Assembly: GCF_031456495.1 (NCBI RefSeq)
Contig: NZ_JAVDUW010000001.1
Location: forward strand, 930,001 to 994,000
From: Pedococcus sp031456495
GTDB lineage: Bacteria > Actinomycetota > Actinomycetes > Actinomycetales > Dermatophilaceae
DNA: 64,000 nt
Direction of reading: 5' to 3'
Part shown: in pieces, positions 35,293-42,977 of the stretch
Numbering within the stretch: position 1 is the first letter of the stretch
Layout of the letters: each line of letters begins with the position of its first letter
Notes under the pieces: generated by a model
The model's input: the letters and a program-made list of their open reading frames with translations, nothing else
The model's database searches: none
Told to the model about the DNA's origin: nothing
Program-made: the position numbers and the translations under genes

Positions 35293-36615
35293 CTAGGCCC
35301 GACCCCCGACAACGGTCGAGGCGAGCGCCCGTGCCGCCTCCGGGTGCAGCTCGCGGAGCAGCCCCACCGCCGCGAGCAGGTATGCCGTGTCGGTCACCAC
35401 CCGTGCGTCCCGGGGGACCTTCCAGCCGCCAGCGTGGTCCGTCGCGACGGCGGTCAGCACCGCGTCGCGGTCCGCCGCCGGCGAGTGCCGGAGCACGCCC
35501 CCGGACCCCACGACGACGGTCACGTCCGCGAGTGGGCGCGGGCTGCTCCCGGGGCCGGCCGGACGGGCGTGGCGGCGCACGGCGACCACCGCGGCGGTCC
35601 GGGCCAGGGCGAGGTCGAGCCCGCGCTCGTGGTCGTCCGAGGGGAGGTGACCGGGGTCGGCGGCCAGCCGCGCGGCATACGCCTCGAGGCCGTCGGGCAC
35701 CGGGAGGTGCTCGCGGGCGGCGGCAGCGACGACGCCCTCGGCGTTCCAGCGCATGCCGAGGTCGGCCTCGACCGTGCGCGCGTGCCAGAGCGGTGCGACG
35801 ACGTCCTTGGCGAGCCCGGCGTCCTCGCCCTGCGGCGTGATGACGGAGTAGACGTCGGTCGTGGCGCCGCCGATGTCGACGACGAGCACGTCGCCGCCGA
35901 CGGCGTCGGCCAGCACCTCGACTCCCCCGAGGACGGCGTCAGGAGTGGCGGCGCGCACCAGCCGGCCGAACTCGGGGCCGCGGGACAGGCCCTTGCCGCC
36001 GATCACGTGGTGCAGGAACGCCGCCCGGATCGCGGCCCGGGCAGCGTCGGGGGCGATGACACCGATCCGCGGCAGGACGTTGTCGGTGACGGTGAAGGTG
36101 CGCCCCGTCGAGGCGAGGACCGCGGCCACCTCGTCGGCGGCGTCGGAGTTGCCGGCGACGACCACCGGTGCCGTGACACGGGCCCTGGCCAGGCGCGTCG
36201 CGTTGTGCAGCAGGACGTCGGCGTTCCCGCCGTCGGTGCCGCCGACGAGCAGGACGATGTCGGGCCGGCTGGCCCGCAGCGCGGTCACCCCGGCGCCGTC
36301 GAGCCGTCCCGCTGCCACGTGCTCGACCCGGGCGCCGGCGCTCAGGCCGACCCGGTGCCCGGCCTCGGCGGTGACGTCGCGCTCGTACCCGACCACCGCC
36401 AGCCGCAGGCCGCCGCCGGCGCTGGAGCAGGCGACGACCTCGTCGGGGGTGCCGTGCGCCGCGAGCTCGTCGAGGACCGTGCGGTAGCCGTCGAGCACGT
36501 CGGTGCCGATGGTCGTCGGCGTCGAGGCCGTCGCCACGAGCCGGCCGTCGCCGGTGTCGACGAGGGCGGCCTTGGTGAACGTCGACCCGAAGTCGACGGC
36601 GAGCGCGAGGGGCAT
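35293..36615 (-). CDS. MutL/GlmL-family ASKHA ATPase
   Basis: 440 residues. N-terminal phosphate loop AVDFGSTFTKAALVD and a second ASKHA loop VLVVDIGGATTDVYSVITP near residue 200 fit the glutamate-mutase-L (MutL) family, chaperone-like ATPases encoded beside B12-dependent aminomutases. Here no mutase subunit lies within the window, so the partner must be elsewhere or the role has changed. DNA-mismatch MutL is unrelated. ATG at 36615; the stop is nine bases from the VOC gene start. Two GTATGCCG octamers fall in it. Confidence 0.85.
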   Translation of the reverse strand: MPLALAVDFGSTFTKAALVDTGDGRLVATASTPTTIGTDVLDGYRTVLDELAAHGTPDEVVACSSAGGGLRLAVVGYERDVTAEAGHRVGLSAGARVEHVAAGRLDGAGVTALRASRPDIVLLVGGTDGGNADVLLHNATRLARARVTAPVVVAGNSDAADEVAAVLASTGRTFTVTDNVLPRIGVIAPDAARAAIRAAFLHHVIGGKGLSRGPEFGRLVRAATPDAVLGGVEVLADAVGGDVLVVDIGGATTDVYSVITPQGEDAGLAKDVVAPLWHARTVEADLGMRWNAEGVVAAAAREHLPVPDGLEAYAARLAADPGHLPSDDHERGLDLALARTAAVVAVRRHARPAGPGSSPRPLADVTVVVGSGGVLRHSPAADRDAVLTAVATDHAGGWKVPRDARVVTDTAYLLAAVGLLRELHPEAARALASTVVGGRA

Positions 36616-36686
36616 GGCGGCAGGAGGGTCTTCGCCTGTGGCGGTGTCGTGGTGGCTGGTGTCTCGGTGGCTCCGGTGCCCGCGGC

Positions 36687-37874
36687 TCAGCCGAGGCGGT
36701 CGAGCGCCTGGCCGAGGTCGGCGATGAGGTCGTCGACGTCCTCGATGCCGCAGGACAGGCGGATCAGGTCGGCCGGCACCTCGAGCTCGGTGCCAGCGAC
36801 GGACGCGTGCGTCATGCGCGCCGGGTGCTCGATGAGCGACTCGACGCCGCCGAGGGACTCGCCGAGGGTCCACAGCTGGGTCTCGCCGCAGACCTTGACC
36901 GCGACGTCCTCGCCCGCCTTGACCTGGAACGAGATCATCCCGCCGAAGCGGCGCATCTGCTTCTTCGCGACCTCGTGGCCGGGGTGGCTCTCCAGGCCCG
37001 GGTAGTGCACGGCCTTGACGGCCGGGTGGCTGCTGAGGAACTCCACGACCCGCTCGGCGTTGTCGCTGTGCTTCTCCATCCGGACCGCGAGCGTCTTGAG
37101 GCCGCGCAGCACGAGCCAGGCGTCCATCGGCCCGGCGACCGCGCCCATCGAGTTCTGGTGGAAGGCGATCCGGTCCGCCGCGTCGGCGTACCCCGGCACC
37201 GCGATGTCGTGGCCCACGACGACCGCGCCGCCGACGACGTCCGAGTGGCCGCCGCAGTACTTGGTGGTCGAGTGCGTGACGATGTCGGCGCCGAGCGACA
37301 GGGGCTGCTGGAGGTACGGGCTCGCGAAGGTGTTGTCCACGACGAGCAGGGCGCCGGCCTCGTGGGCCACCGCCGCGAGCGCCTCGATGTCGGCGATGCC
37401 GAGCAGCGGGTTGGTCGGCGTCTCGACCCAGACGATCTTCGTCGTGCCGGGCCGGATGGCCGCGCGGACCGCGTCGACGTCGCCCATGGGGGCGATGGAG
37501 TGCTCGACGCCCCAGGGCGTGAGGACCTTGTTGAAGAGGCGGTACGTGCCGCCGTACGCGTCGTTGGGGACGACCACGTGGTCACCGGGGGCGAGCAGGG
37601 CGCGCAGCACGGTGTCCTGGCCGGCCAGCCCGGAGGAGAACGCGAACCCGCGGACGCCGCCCTCGAGCGCGGCGAAGCACTCCTCGAGCGCCGTGCGGGT
37701 CGGGTTCGCCGAGCGCGAGTACTCGTAGCCGCCGCGGAAGCCGCCGATGCCGTCCTGCTTGTAGGTCGAGACCTGGAAGATCGGCGTGATGACCGCGCCG
37801 GTCCCCGCGTCGGGCTCCTGCCCGGCATGGATCGCCCTGGTCGAGAACCCCTGCTGCCGCACGTCGTCGCTCAT
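36687..37874 (-). CDS. metB: Cystathionine gamma-synthase / gamma-lyase family enzyme
   Basis: 395 residues. Cys/Met-metabolism PLP enzyme. PLP lysine in HSTTKYCGGHSDVVGGAVV near residue 198; N-terminal FSTRAIHAGQEPDAGTGAVI and the C-terminal GESLGGVESLIEHPARMTHAS are typical of MetB/CGL. With cbs encoded at 43-44 kb it could form the reverse transsulfuration route, or act as synthase forward; sequence alone does not separate these. ATG at 37874. M. tuberculosis metB sits near cbs and greA likewise. Confidence 0.9.
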   Translation of the reverse strand: MSDDVRQQGFSTRAIHAGQEPDAGTGAVITPIFQVSTYKQDGIGGFRGGYEYSRSANPTRTALEECFAALEGGVRGFAFSSGLAGQDTVLRALLAPGDHVVVPNDAYGGTYRLFNKVLTPWGVEHSIAPMGDVDAVRAAIRPGTTKIVWVETPTNPLLGIADIEALAAVAHEAGALLVVDNTFASPYLQQPLSLGADIVTHSTTKYCGGHSDVVGGAVVVGHDIAVPGYADAADRIAFHQNSMGAVAGPMDAWLVLRGLKTLAVRMEKHSDNAERVVEFLSSHPAVKAVHYPGLESHPGHEVAKKQMRRFGGMISFQVKAGEDVAVKVCGETQLWTLGESLGGVESLIEHPARMTHASVAGTELEVPADLIRLSCGIEDVDDLIADLGQALDRLG

Positions 37875-37978
37875 GGCGGCAAGGCTAGCCGTCGCCCAGG
37901 ACCCGTCGCCCACCGCCGGGTCCTCCTGCGGCGCCGCCCGCCGGTCCCCCCGCGGCTCCTCCAGCCGGTCCCCGCGGC

Positions 37979-38487
37979 TCAGCCCGCCGGGTCCTCCCGT
38001 GGGGCCTCCGGCGCAGCCTCGACGACCACCGGGTCACCGACCTGCAGCCGGCCGCCCTCGAGGATGCGGAACACCGTGCCTCCCCGGGCGTGCATCGCCT
38101 TCATGGCACCGGGAGCGATCAAGTCGTCGAGCAGGCGGCACGGGGCGGCGGGGCGGCGGGGCGCACCACCTCGAGCAGCACCTCCCCCACCCGCACCCGT
38201 GTCCCGGGCTTCCCCGGCACCGGGCCACCGGACACCGTGAGGTTCCGCCGGGTCGCGCCGGGCTCCACGACCGACCCCAGCGCCGCGCCCGCCGCCTCGA
38301 GGTCGAGGGCCGACTGGATCGTCACGTGCCGGTGCCGCGACCCGTGGTACCGGTCGCCGACCAGGCCGGCCCCGGCCTCTGCGACGACCTCGGGCACCGA
38401 CCGCGTCGGGATGCGGCGGGCCGGTGCCACGTGGATCGAGACGACCTCGCCGAGGGACGTCCCGGGCTCGACTGCGACCAGGCTCAC
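37979..38487 (-). pseudogene. MOSC-domain protein split by an 8-bp repeat frameshift
   Basis: From GTG at 38487 (AAGGAG upstream) a MOSC protein reads SLGEVVSIHVAPARRIPTR, GLVGDRYHGSRHRHVTIQS, NLTVSGGPVPGKPGTRVRVG and EVVRPAAPPPRAACSTT, then stops at 38119. The expected continuation, PCRLLDDLIAPGAMKAMHAR and FRILEGGRLQVGDPVVVEA, is intact in another frame to 37979. The break lies in CGGGGCGG repeats at 38141-38163: removing one 8-bp unit restores RPAAPCRLLDDLI. It may be a pseudogene, slippage-variable gene or sequencing artefact. MOSC proteins carry sulphur on a conserved Cys, here just at the break. GTG overlaps the GNAT stop. Confidence 0.85.
38141..38163. repeat. 8-bp direct repeat, nearly three copies, causing the MOSC frameshift
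   Basis: CGGGGCGG at 38141-38148 and 38149-38156, then CGGGGCG at 38157-38163. Eight bases is not a multiple of three, so loss or gain of one unit changes the reading frame. Confidence 0.92.
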
Positions 38488-39479
38488 CGCAGCTCCTTCT
38501 GCCACTCGCGCATGGCCGCGTCCTCGGCATACCCGAGCTCGCGGTTGACGGCGAGCATCGGTGCGTTCTCCTCGGCGTTCCACGTCCGGACCGTCGCGGG
38601 CCCCGGCAGGTGGTCCATGAGGGCGAGGGTGTTGGCGGCCTTCATGCGCAGCCCGAGCCGGTGGCCGCGGTGCTCGCGCAGGACGAGCGTGTCCTGCTGG
38701 TACACGACGGACGGGTCGCTCGTGACCGTCGTCTGGGTGTAGCCGGCGACCGAGCCGTCCGCGGTGAACGCGAAGGTGTCGACGGCCGTCCGCCCAGCGT
38801 GCACGATCCGCTCGTAGTCCGCGCGGACCCGCTCCTCGTCCCACACCTCCTCCTCGATCTGGAGGTCGCCGAGCGGCACGTCGGTGCTCATCCGCCGCGC
38901 CAGGAGCGCGCGGGCGCCGACCCACGCGTCCGGTATGCCGCCGAGCGCCGTCCGCAGGACGTACCCGTCACCGTCGTGGTCGGCGAGCAGGCCGGTGGGG
39001 CGGTCGCGGTCGAGCGGGAGGGCCAGCGAGCTGCGCAGGTTGGTCTGGGCGGCCTGGTAGCCGAACCGGCCGGCGAACCCGCCGTGGACGTCGTCCGCGC
39101 CGGCGCGCCACTGGGTGTCGGCGACGACCAGGTCCCGCCCCGCCTCGCGCACGAGGCCCTCCGCGTGCTGGAGCAGCCGGCGCCCGTGCCCCCGCCCCCG
39201 TTGGTCGGGGTGGACGGCGAGGTCGAGCATCGACAGGCGCAGGTTGTCGTGCAGGGGCATGGCGAGGGTCGCCGCACCGACCAGGGAACCGCGCTCGTCG
39301 CAGGCACCGAGGGCGATGGTGCGCCGGGCGGGGTCGCCCAGCAGGACCCGGCGCTCCTCAGGGGTGCGGGCGGAGTGCAGGTCCCCGAGGTCGTGCACCG
39401 CGGACGCGTGGAGCACGTCGCACCAGGCGAGGAACACCTCGTCCGGCCCGTCGGGGTCGATCGCCACGATGCCGTCCAC
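38484..39479 (-). CDS. Double-GNAT acetyltransferase
   Basis: 331 residues with two GNAT units. The first has DLAVHPDQRGRGHGRRLLQHAEGLV near residue 100; the second has QDTLVLREHRGHRLGLRMKAANTLAL near 255 and ends ELGYAEDAAMREWQKEL. Tandem GNATs of this size are common in actinobacteria, with substrates unknown; some resemble mycothiol synthase in layout, but I see no specific support. GTG at 39479. Overlaps the MOSC start by four bases. Confidence 0.82.
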   Translation of the reverse strand: MDGIVAIDPDGPDEVFLAWCDVLHASAVHDLGDLHSARTPEERRVLLGDPARRTIALGACDERGSLVGAATLAMPLHDNLRLSMLDLAVHPDQRGRGHGRRLLQHAEGLVREAGRDLVVADTQWRAGADDVHGGFAGRFGYQAAQTNLRSSLALPLDRDRPTGLLADHDGDGYVLRTALGGIPDAWVGARALLARRMSTDVPLGDLQIEEEVWDEERVRADYERIVHAGRTAVDTFAFTADGSVAGYTQTTVTSDPSVVYQQDTLVLREHRGHRLGLRMKAANTLALMDHLPGPATVRTWNAEENAPMLAVNRELGYAEDAAMREWQKELR

Positions 39480-39627
39480 CCGCCCACCCTGTCGCACCCG
39501 GCGCGGCGACGGCAAAGGGGTTGTGGCTGCCGGGCGGGGAGGCAGGCACGGCCGCCGTCGCGTCGCTGCACGTCGGCGTCCGTGCGGGGGCAGGAACAGC
39601 CGCGGGGGCGGTCGCGTTGCACAGGGC

Positions 39628-40344
39628 GTGATCTTCGGGAGCCGCAGCAAGTCGACCATGCCCACCGCCGAGGAGGCCCTCCAGGGCCGCCCCACCCGGC
39701 CGTTCTCGATCGCACCGGAGCACCTGGTGCTGCACACCCCCGTCGAGGGGCCCTGGCCCGAGGGCACCGAGGTGCTCTACGTCGCCATGGGCTGCTTCTG
39801 GGGGGCCGAGCGCATCTTCTGGCAGCAGCCCGGCGTCGTCGCGACGGCTGCCGGCTACATGGGCGGGTTCACCCCCAACCCGACGTACGAGGAGACCTGC
39901 ACGGGTCGCACCGGCCACGCCGAGACCGTGCTCGTCGCCTACGACCCCGAGCAGACCTCGCCCGAGCTGCTGCTCAAGGAGTTCTGGGAGAACCACGACC
40001 CGACGACGGCGAACCGGCAGGGCAACGACATCGGCACGGCATACCGCTCGGCCATCTACTGGACCACCGAGGGGCAGCGGCTCGCGGCCGAGGCCACCAA
40101 GGAGTCGTTCCAGAAGGTCCTCACCGAGCACGGGTACGGCGCCATCACGACCGAGGTCCGGTCGGCGCAGGACGCGGGGCCCTTCTACTACGCCGAGGAC
40201 TACCACCAGCAGTACCTCTTCAAGAACCCCGGCGGCTACTGCAACCACGGGTTCAAGGGCATGACCTGCCCGGTGGGCATCGTCAAGCAGGACCAGCTGC
40301 CGTCGCAGGAGAGCGTCCTGCGCACCAACGACTCGGGCGCCTGA
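39628..40344 (+). CDS. msrA: Peptide methionine (S)-S-oxide reductase
   Basis: 238 residues. Reduces Met-S-sulfoxide in proteins. The catalytic Cys lies in YVAMGCFWGAERIFW near residue 53; GYMGGFTPNPTYEETCTGRTGHAE and the C-terminal YYAEDYHQQYLFKNPGGYC follow, with a resolving Cys in GYCNHG. GTG at 39628 gives MIFGSRSKST; ATG at 39658 is the alternative but would drop a conserved N-terminal lead. It diverges from the double-GNAT gene. Confidence 0.95.
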   Translation: MIFGSRSKSTMPTAEEALQGRPTRPFSIAPEHLVLHTPVEGPWPEGTEVLYVAMGCFWGAERIFWQQPGVVATAAGYMGGFTPNPTYEETCTGRTGHAETVLVAYDPEQTSPELLLKEFWENHDPTTANRQGNDIGTAYRSAIYWTTEGQRLAAEATKESFQKVLTEHGYGAITTEVRSAQDAGPFYYAEDYHQQYLFKNPGGYCNHGFKGMTCPVGIVKQDQLPSQESVLRTNDSGA

Positions 40345-40374
40345 CGGCGGTCCGACGCCGGGTCCCGCGGTGCG

Positions 40375-40839
40375 TCAGCGGCGGGTGACGTAGTACGCCG
40401 CAGCGCTGGCGTCCTTGAACGCCCAGCTGTCGCGGAGCACGCCCTTGGAGTCGCGCAGGTATGCCGTGTCGCCGGTGTTGTTCCAGACGTACCAGGAGCG
40501 GTTGTAGTACCGGTGCGACGCCGTGGCCGAGCCCTTGCCGGTGTGGATGGTGACGGAGGCCCCGGCCTTGAGCGTGAACGTCGGGAACCGGTACGTGTAG
40601 CCCTGCTTGTCGCGCAGGGTCCAGCCGGTCAGCGACCGGTTGGTGCTCGTCGTGTTCTTCAGGACGACGTACTCGGCGTTGAGGCTGGAGTTGCTGCCGG
40701 TGTCCGAGCCCGGCGAGTCGTACTGGATCTTCACGATGCGGATCGGCGGGGTCGTGGCCGACGCGGTGGACGGCACGGCGAGGCCGACCCCGACGGCGAC
40801 GGTGGCGGACAGGGCGAGGGAGACAGCGGTGCGGCGCAT
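40375..40839 (-). CDS. Secreted lamin-tail-domain protein
   Basis: 154 residues. Signal peptide MRRTAVSLALSATVAVGVGL with a likely cleavage after STASA near residue 28. The remainder is one lamin-tail-like immunoglobulin domain: IRIVKIQYDSPGSD, AEYVVLKNTT, LTGWTLRDKQGYTYRFP, SVTIHTGKGSA and NNTGDTAYLRDSKGVL. Bacterial LTDs are found on secreted nucleases and adhesins; free-standing copies have unknown roles. Octamer at 40459 lies within its Ala-Tyr codons. Convergent with msrA across 30 bases. Confidence 0.87.
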   Translation of the reverse strand: MRRTAVSLALSATVAVGVGLAVPSTASATTPPIRIVKIQYDSPGSDTGSNSSLNAEYVVLKNTTSTNRSLTGWTLRDKQGYTYRFPTFTLKAGASVTIHTGKGSATASHRYYNRSWYVWNNTGDTAYLRDSKGVLRDSWAFKDASAAAYYVTRR

Positions 40840-40930
40840 GTCCCGACCGTATTGAGGCCTGGTGCGGCACACGTGCCGATTCGTCCCCTCGAGCCCGGAC
40901 TCCGGCCGAACGGACGAGGACCGAGGGCAC

Positions 40931-41001
40931 GTTCGTGGCCACGGGGCCACGAACGGCGCCGCGAGGCCGCCGTGGAGCGCCGTCCGTGGCGTTCGCGCCA
41001 C
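40931..41001. repeat. Two related hairpins in a divergent intergenic region
   Basis: GTTCGTGGCC (40931-40940), loop ACGG, GGCCACGAAC (40945-40954): a 10-bp perfect stem. A second dyad, GTGGCG/CGCCAC with TTCG loop, lies at 40986-41001 and reuses the CCACGAAC core. They occupy the 235-base spacer between the LTD gene and the GNAT gene, which otherwise contains only one GTATGCCG octamer (41059 region). Confidence 0.75.
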
Positions 41002-41074
41002 GAACGGTCGGAGCACCCGCGCTGCGCCGCCCCGGACCACCGGGCGGCGCAGCGCGGCGGCATACGGTGCCCTC

Positions 41075-41566
41075 GTGCTGATCCGCGAGATGACGGCGCA
41101 GGACGTGCCGGCGTTCCTGCCCACCTTCCATGCCGTGGTCGACGACGGCGAGACGTACGCGTACCCGGAGGGCCTCGACGAGGACGCTGTCCGGGCGGTC
41201 TGGCTCGAGCAGCCTCCCGGCCGGACCGTGGTCGCGGTGGACGACGACGGCACCCTTCTCGGCAGCGCGAAGATGGGCCCCAACCGGCCGGGCCGCGGCT
41301 CGCACGTCGGGACGGCGAGCTTCATGGTGGCCGAGGCCGCCCGCGGTCGCGGGGTGGGACGGGCGCTCGCGCAGGAGGTGCTGGCCTGGCACCGGCGCGA
41401 GGGCTACGCGGGCATCCAGTTCAACGCGGTGGTCGAGACGAACACGGCGGCCGTGCGGCTGTGGCACGACCTCGGGTTCGAGGTGCTCACGACCGTCCCA
41501 GGAGCCTTCGAATCCAGGCGGCACGGCCGCGTCGGGCTGCACGTGATGTACCTGCCGCTGGGCTGA
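41075..41566 (+). CDS. GNAT acetyltransferase
   Basis: 163 residues. GNAT signature is clear: VGTASFMVAEAARGRGVGRALAQEVLAWHRREG and NTAAVRLWHDLGFEVLTTVPGAF, the C-terminal motif of L-amino-acid N-acyltransferase-like GNATs. Substrate unknown. GTG at 41075 begins MLIREMTAQDVP; longer frames upstream run through hairpins and are rejected. Its last 80 bases overlap the converging DUF1992 gene. Confidence 0.85.
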   Translation: MLIREMTAQDVPAFLPTFHAVVDDGETYAYPEGLDEDAVRAVWLEQPPGRTVVAVDDDGTLLGSAKMGPNRPGRGSHVGTASFMVAEAARGRGVGRALAQEVLAWHRREGYAGIQFNAVVETNTAAVRLWHDLGFEVLTTVPGAFESRRHGRVGLHVMYLPLG

Positions 41567-42008
41567 CAGCGGCCGCCGCGGCAGCCGTCCGGCGCGCCTG
41601 CTCGGCCCGTTCCTCCCGCAGGCGCCGCCACTGGCCCACCATGTCCTCGACGTCGACGGTGGGCGCCAGCAGCGGCGGCACCGGGCCCACCGCCGGGCGC
41701 AGCCGGTCCAGCTTCACCCGCCGGTTGAAGTCCTCGAGCACGGCCCGCACCGACTCCTCGGTGCGCAGGTCCAGCAGCGACTCGGGGTAGGTCTGCCGCT
41801 CCTTGCGCAGGGCGATCGCGGGCGGCATCGCGCCGGTCATGTCCAGCTGCTCGCGCTGGACCAGCCCCTTGACCCACCAGTCCGGGTCGTCGACGTCGGA
41901 GGCCCCGATTCCGCGCAGCGGCTTCCCGGCGCCGGGCAGGTTGTCGAACTCGCCGCGCTCCTGCGCCTCGCGGATCGCGCGCTCCACCGGCGACTCCCAG
42001 GGGTCCAC
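41487..42008 (-). CDS. DUF1992 family protein (DnaJC28-like)
   Basis: 173 residues. The N-terminal ~70 residues match DUF1992: VERAIREAQERGEFDNLPGAGKPL, DPDWWVKGLVQREQL and PPAIALRKERQTYPE. The C-terminal ~60 residues are Ala/Arg-rich and low complexity. Some eukaryotic homologues carry a J-domain, absent here. Function unknown. GTG at 42008 diverges from the cobalamin-binding-like gene across 35 bases, and its 3' end overlaps the GNAT gene by 80 bases. Confidence 0.85.
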   Translation of the reverse strand: MDPWESPVERAIREAQERGEFDNLPGAGKPLRGIGASDVDDPDWWVKGLVQREQLDMTGAMPPAIALRKERQTYPESLLDLRTEESVRAVLEDFNRRVKLDRLRPAVGPVPPLLAPTVDVEDMVGQWRRLREERAEQARRTAAAAAAVSPAAGTSRAARRGRAAWIRRLLGRS

Positions 42009-42043
42009 CTCCCGACCCTAACCCGCGGCGTAGGGTCGCCCGG

Positions 42044-42934
42044 GTGCGGATCGTCTCCCTGCTGCCCTCCACGACCGAGATCCTCTTCGCGATCGGCGCG
42101 GGCGACGACGTCGTCGGCGTGACGTTCGAGTGCGACACCCCGGCGCAGGCCCGCGAGCGCCGGATCGTGTCGACGACGGCCATCCCCGAGGGGCTGTCGT
42201 CGAGCGGGATCGACGCGTTCGTGACGCGGGCGATGGCCGCGGGCGAGGACCTCTACCACCTCGACGCGGGCGCCCTGGCCGACCTCGACGCCGACCTCGT
42301 CGTGACCCAGGACCTGTGCGCCGTCTGCGCCGTCGACGTCTCGAAGGTGGACGACGCCCTCGCCCACCTCGGCTGCACCGCGGAGGTCCTCACCATCGAC
42401 CCGCACAGCCTCGAGGAGGTGCTGGGCTCGGTCCTCACCCTCGGCAGCGCGACCGGCCGCGAGGACGAGTCCGCCCGCCTCGTGGCCGGCCTGCGCGAGC
42501 GCCTGTATGCCGTGGAGCGCCGCGTGCGGGACCGTCCCCGCCCGCGGGCGCTGGTGCTCGAGTGGACCGACCCGCCGTTCGCCCCCGGCCACTGGGTGCC
42601 GGAGATGGTGGAGGCCGCCGGCGGCGTCAGCGCGCTCGGCTCGGCCCGTGAGAAGTCCGTCCGCGTGACGTGGGACGACGTGCGCGAGAGCGCGCCCGAG
42701 GTCGTCGTGTGCGCCCCGTGCGGCTACGACCTGGAGGGGTCCACGGCCCTCGCCCGCGCGGCCCTCGACACCGGCGAGCTGCCGGACGGCATACCGGTGT
42801 GGGCGGTGGACGCGAACGCGTCGTTCGCCCGCCCCGGGCCCCGGCTCGTCGACGGGGTCGAGGCGCTCGCGGCGGTCATGCACCCGGACGCGGCGAAGCC
42901 GCCGCGCCCGGACATGGCGCGGCGGCTGCGGTAG
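42044..42934 (+). CDS. BtuF-like cobalamin/siderophore-binding fold protein
   Basis: 296 residues. Periplasmic-binding-protein fold of the helical-backbone class: MRIVSLLPSTTEILFAIGAGDDVVGVTFECD, DLVVTQDLCAVCAV and VPEMVEAAGGVSAL. There is no signal peptide or lipobox and no adjacent permease or ATPase, and the start (GTG at 42044) goes directly into the first beta strand. Cytosolic B12-binding-like proteins of this kind occur in many bacteria; ligand unknown. No B12 riboswitch was seen upstream. Two octamers (42505, 42788) lie in it. Confidence 0.82.
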   Translation: MRIVSLLPSTTEILFAIGAGDDVVGVTFECDTPAQARERRIVSTTAIPEGLSSSGIDAFVTRAMAAGEDLYHLDAGALADLDADLVVTQDLCAVCAVDVSKVDDALAHLGCTAEVLTIDPHSLEEVLGSVLTLGSATGREDESARLVAGLRERLYAVERRVRDRPRPRALVLEWTDPPFAPGHWVPEMVEAAGGVSALGSAREKSVRVTWDDVRESAPEVVVCAPCGYDLEGSTALARAALDTGELPDGIPVWAVDANASFARPGPRLVDGVEALAAVMHPDAAKPPRPDMARRLR

Positions 42935-42977
42935 CCGCGTCAGCTGCGGCAGAAGCGAGAGCTGCTGCTGGTCTGGC

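Noticed and set aside
42009..42043. Cobalamin riboswitch before the BtuF-like gene
   Set aside because: Only 35 bases separate it from the divergent gene; there is no room and no B12-box.
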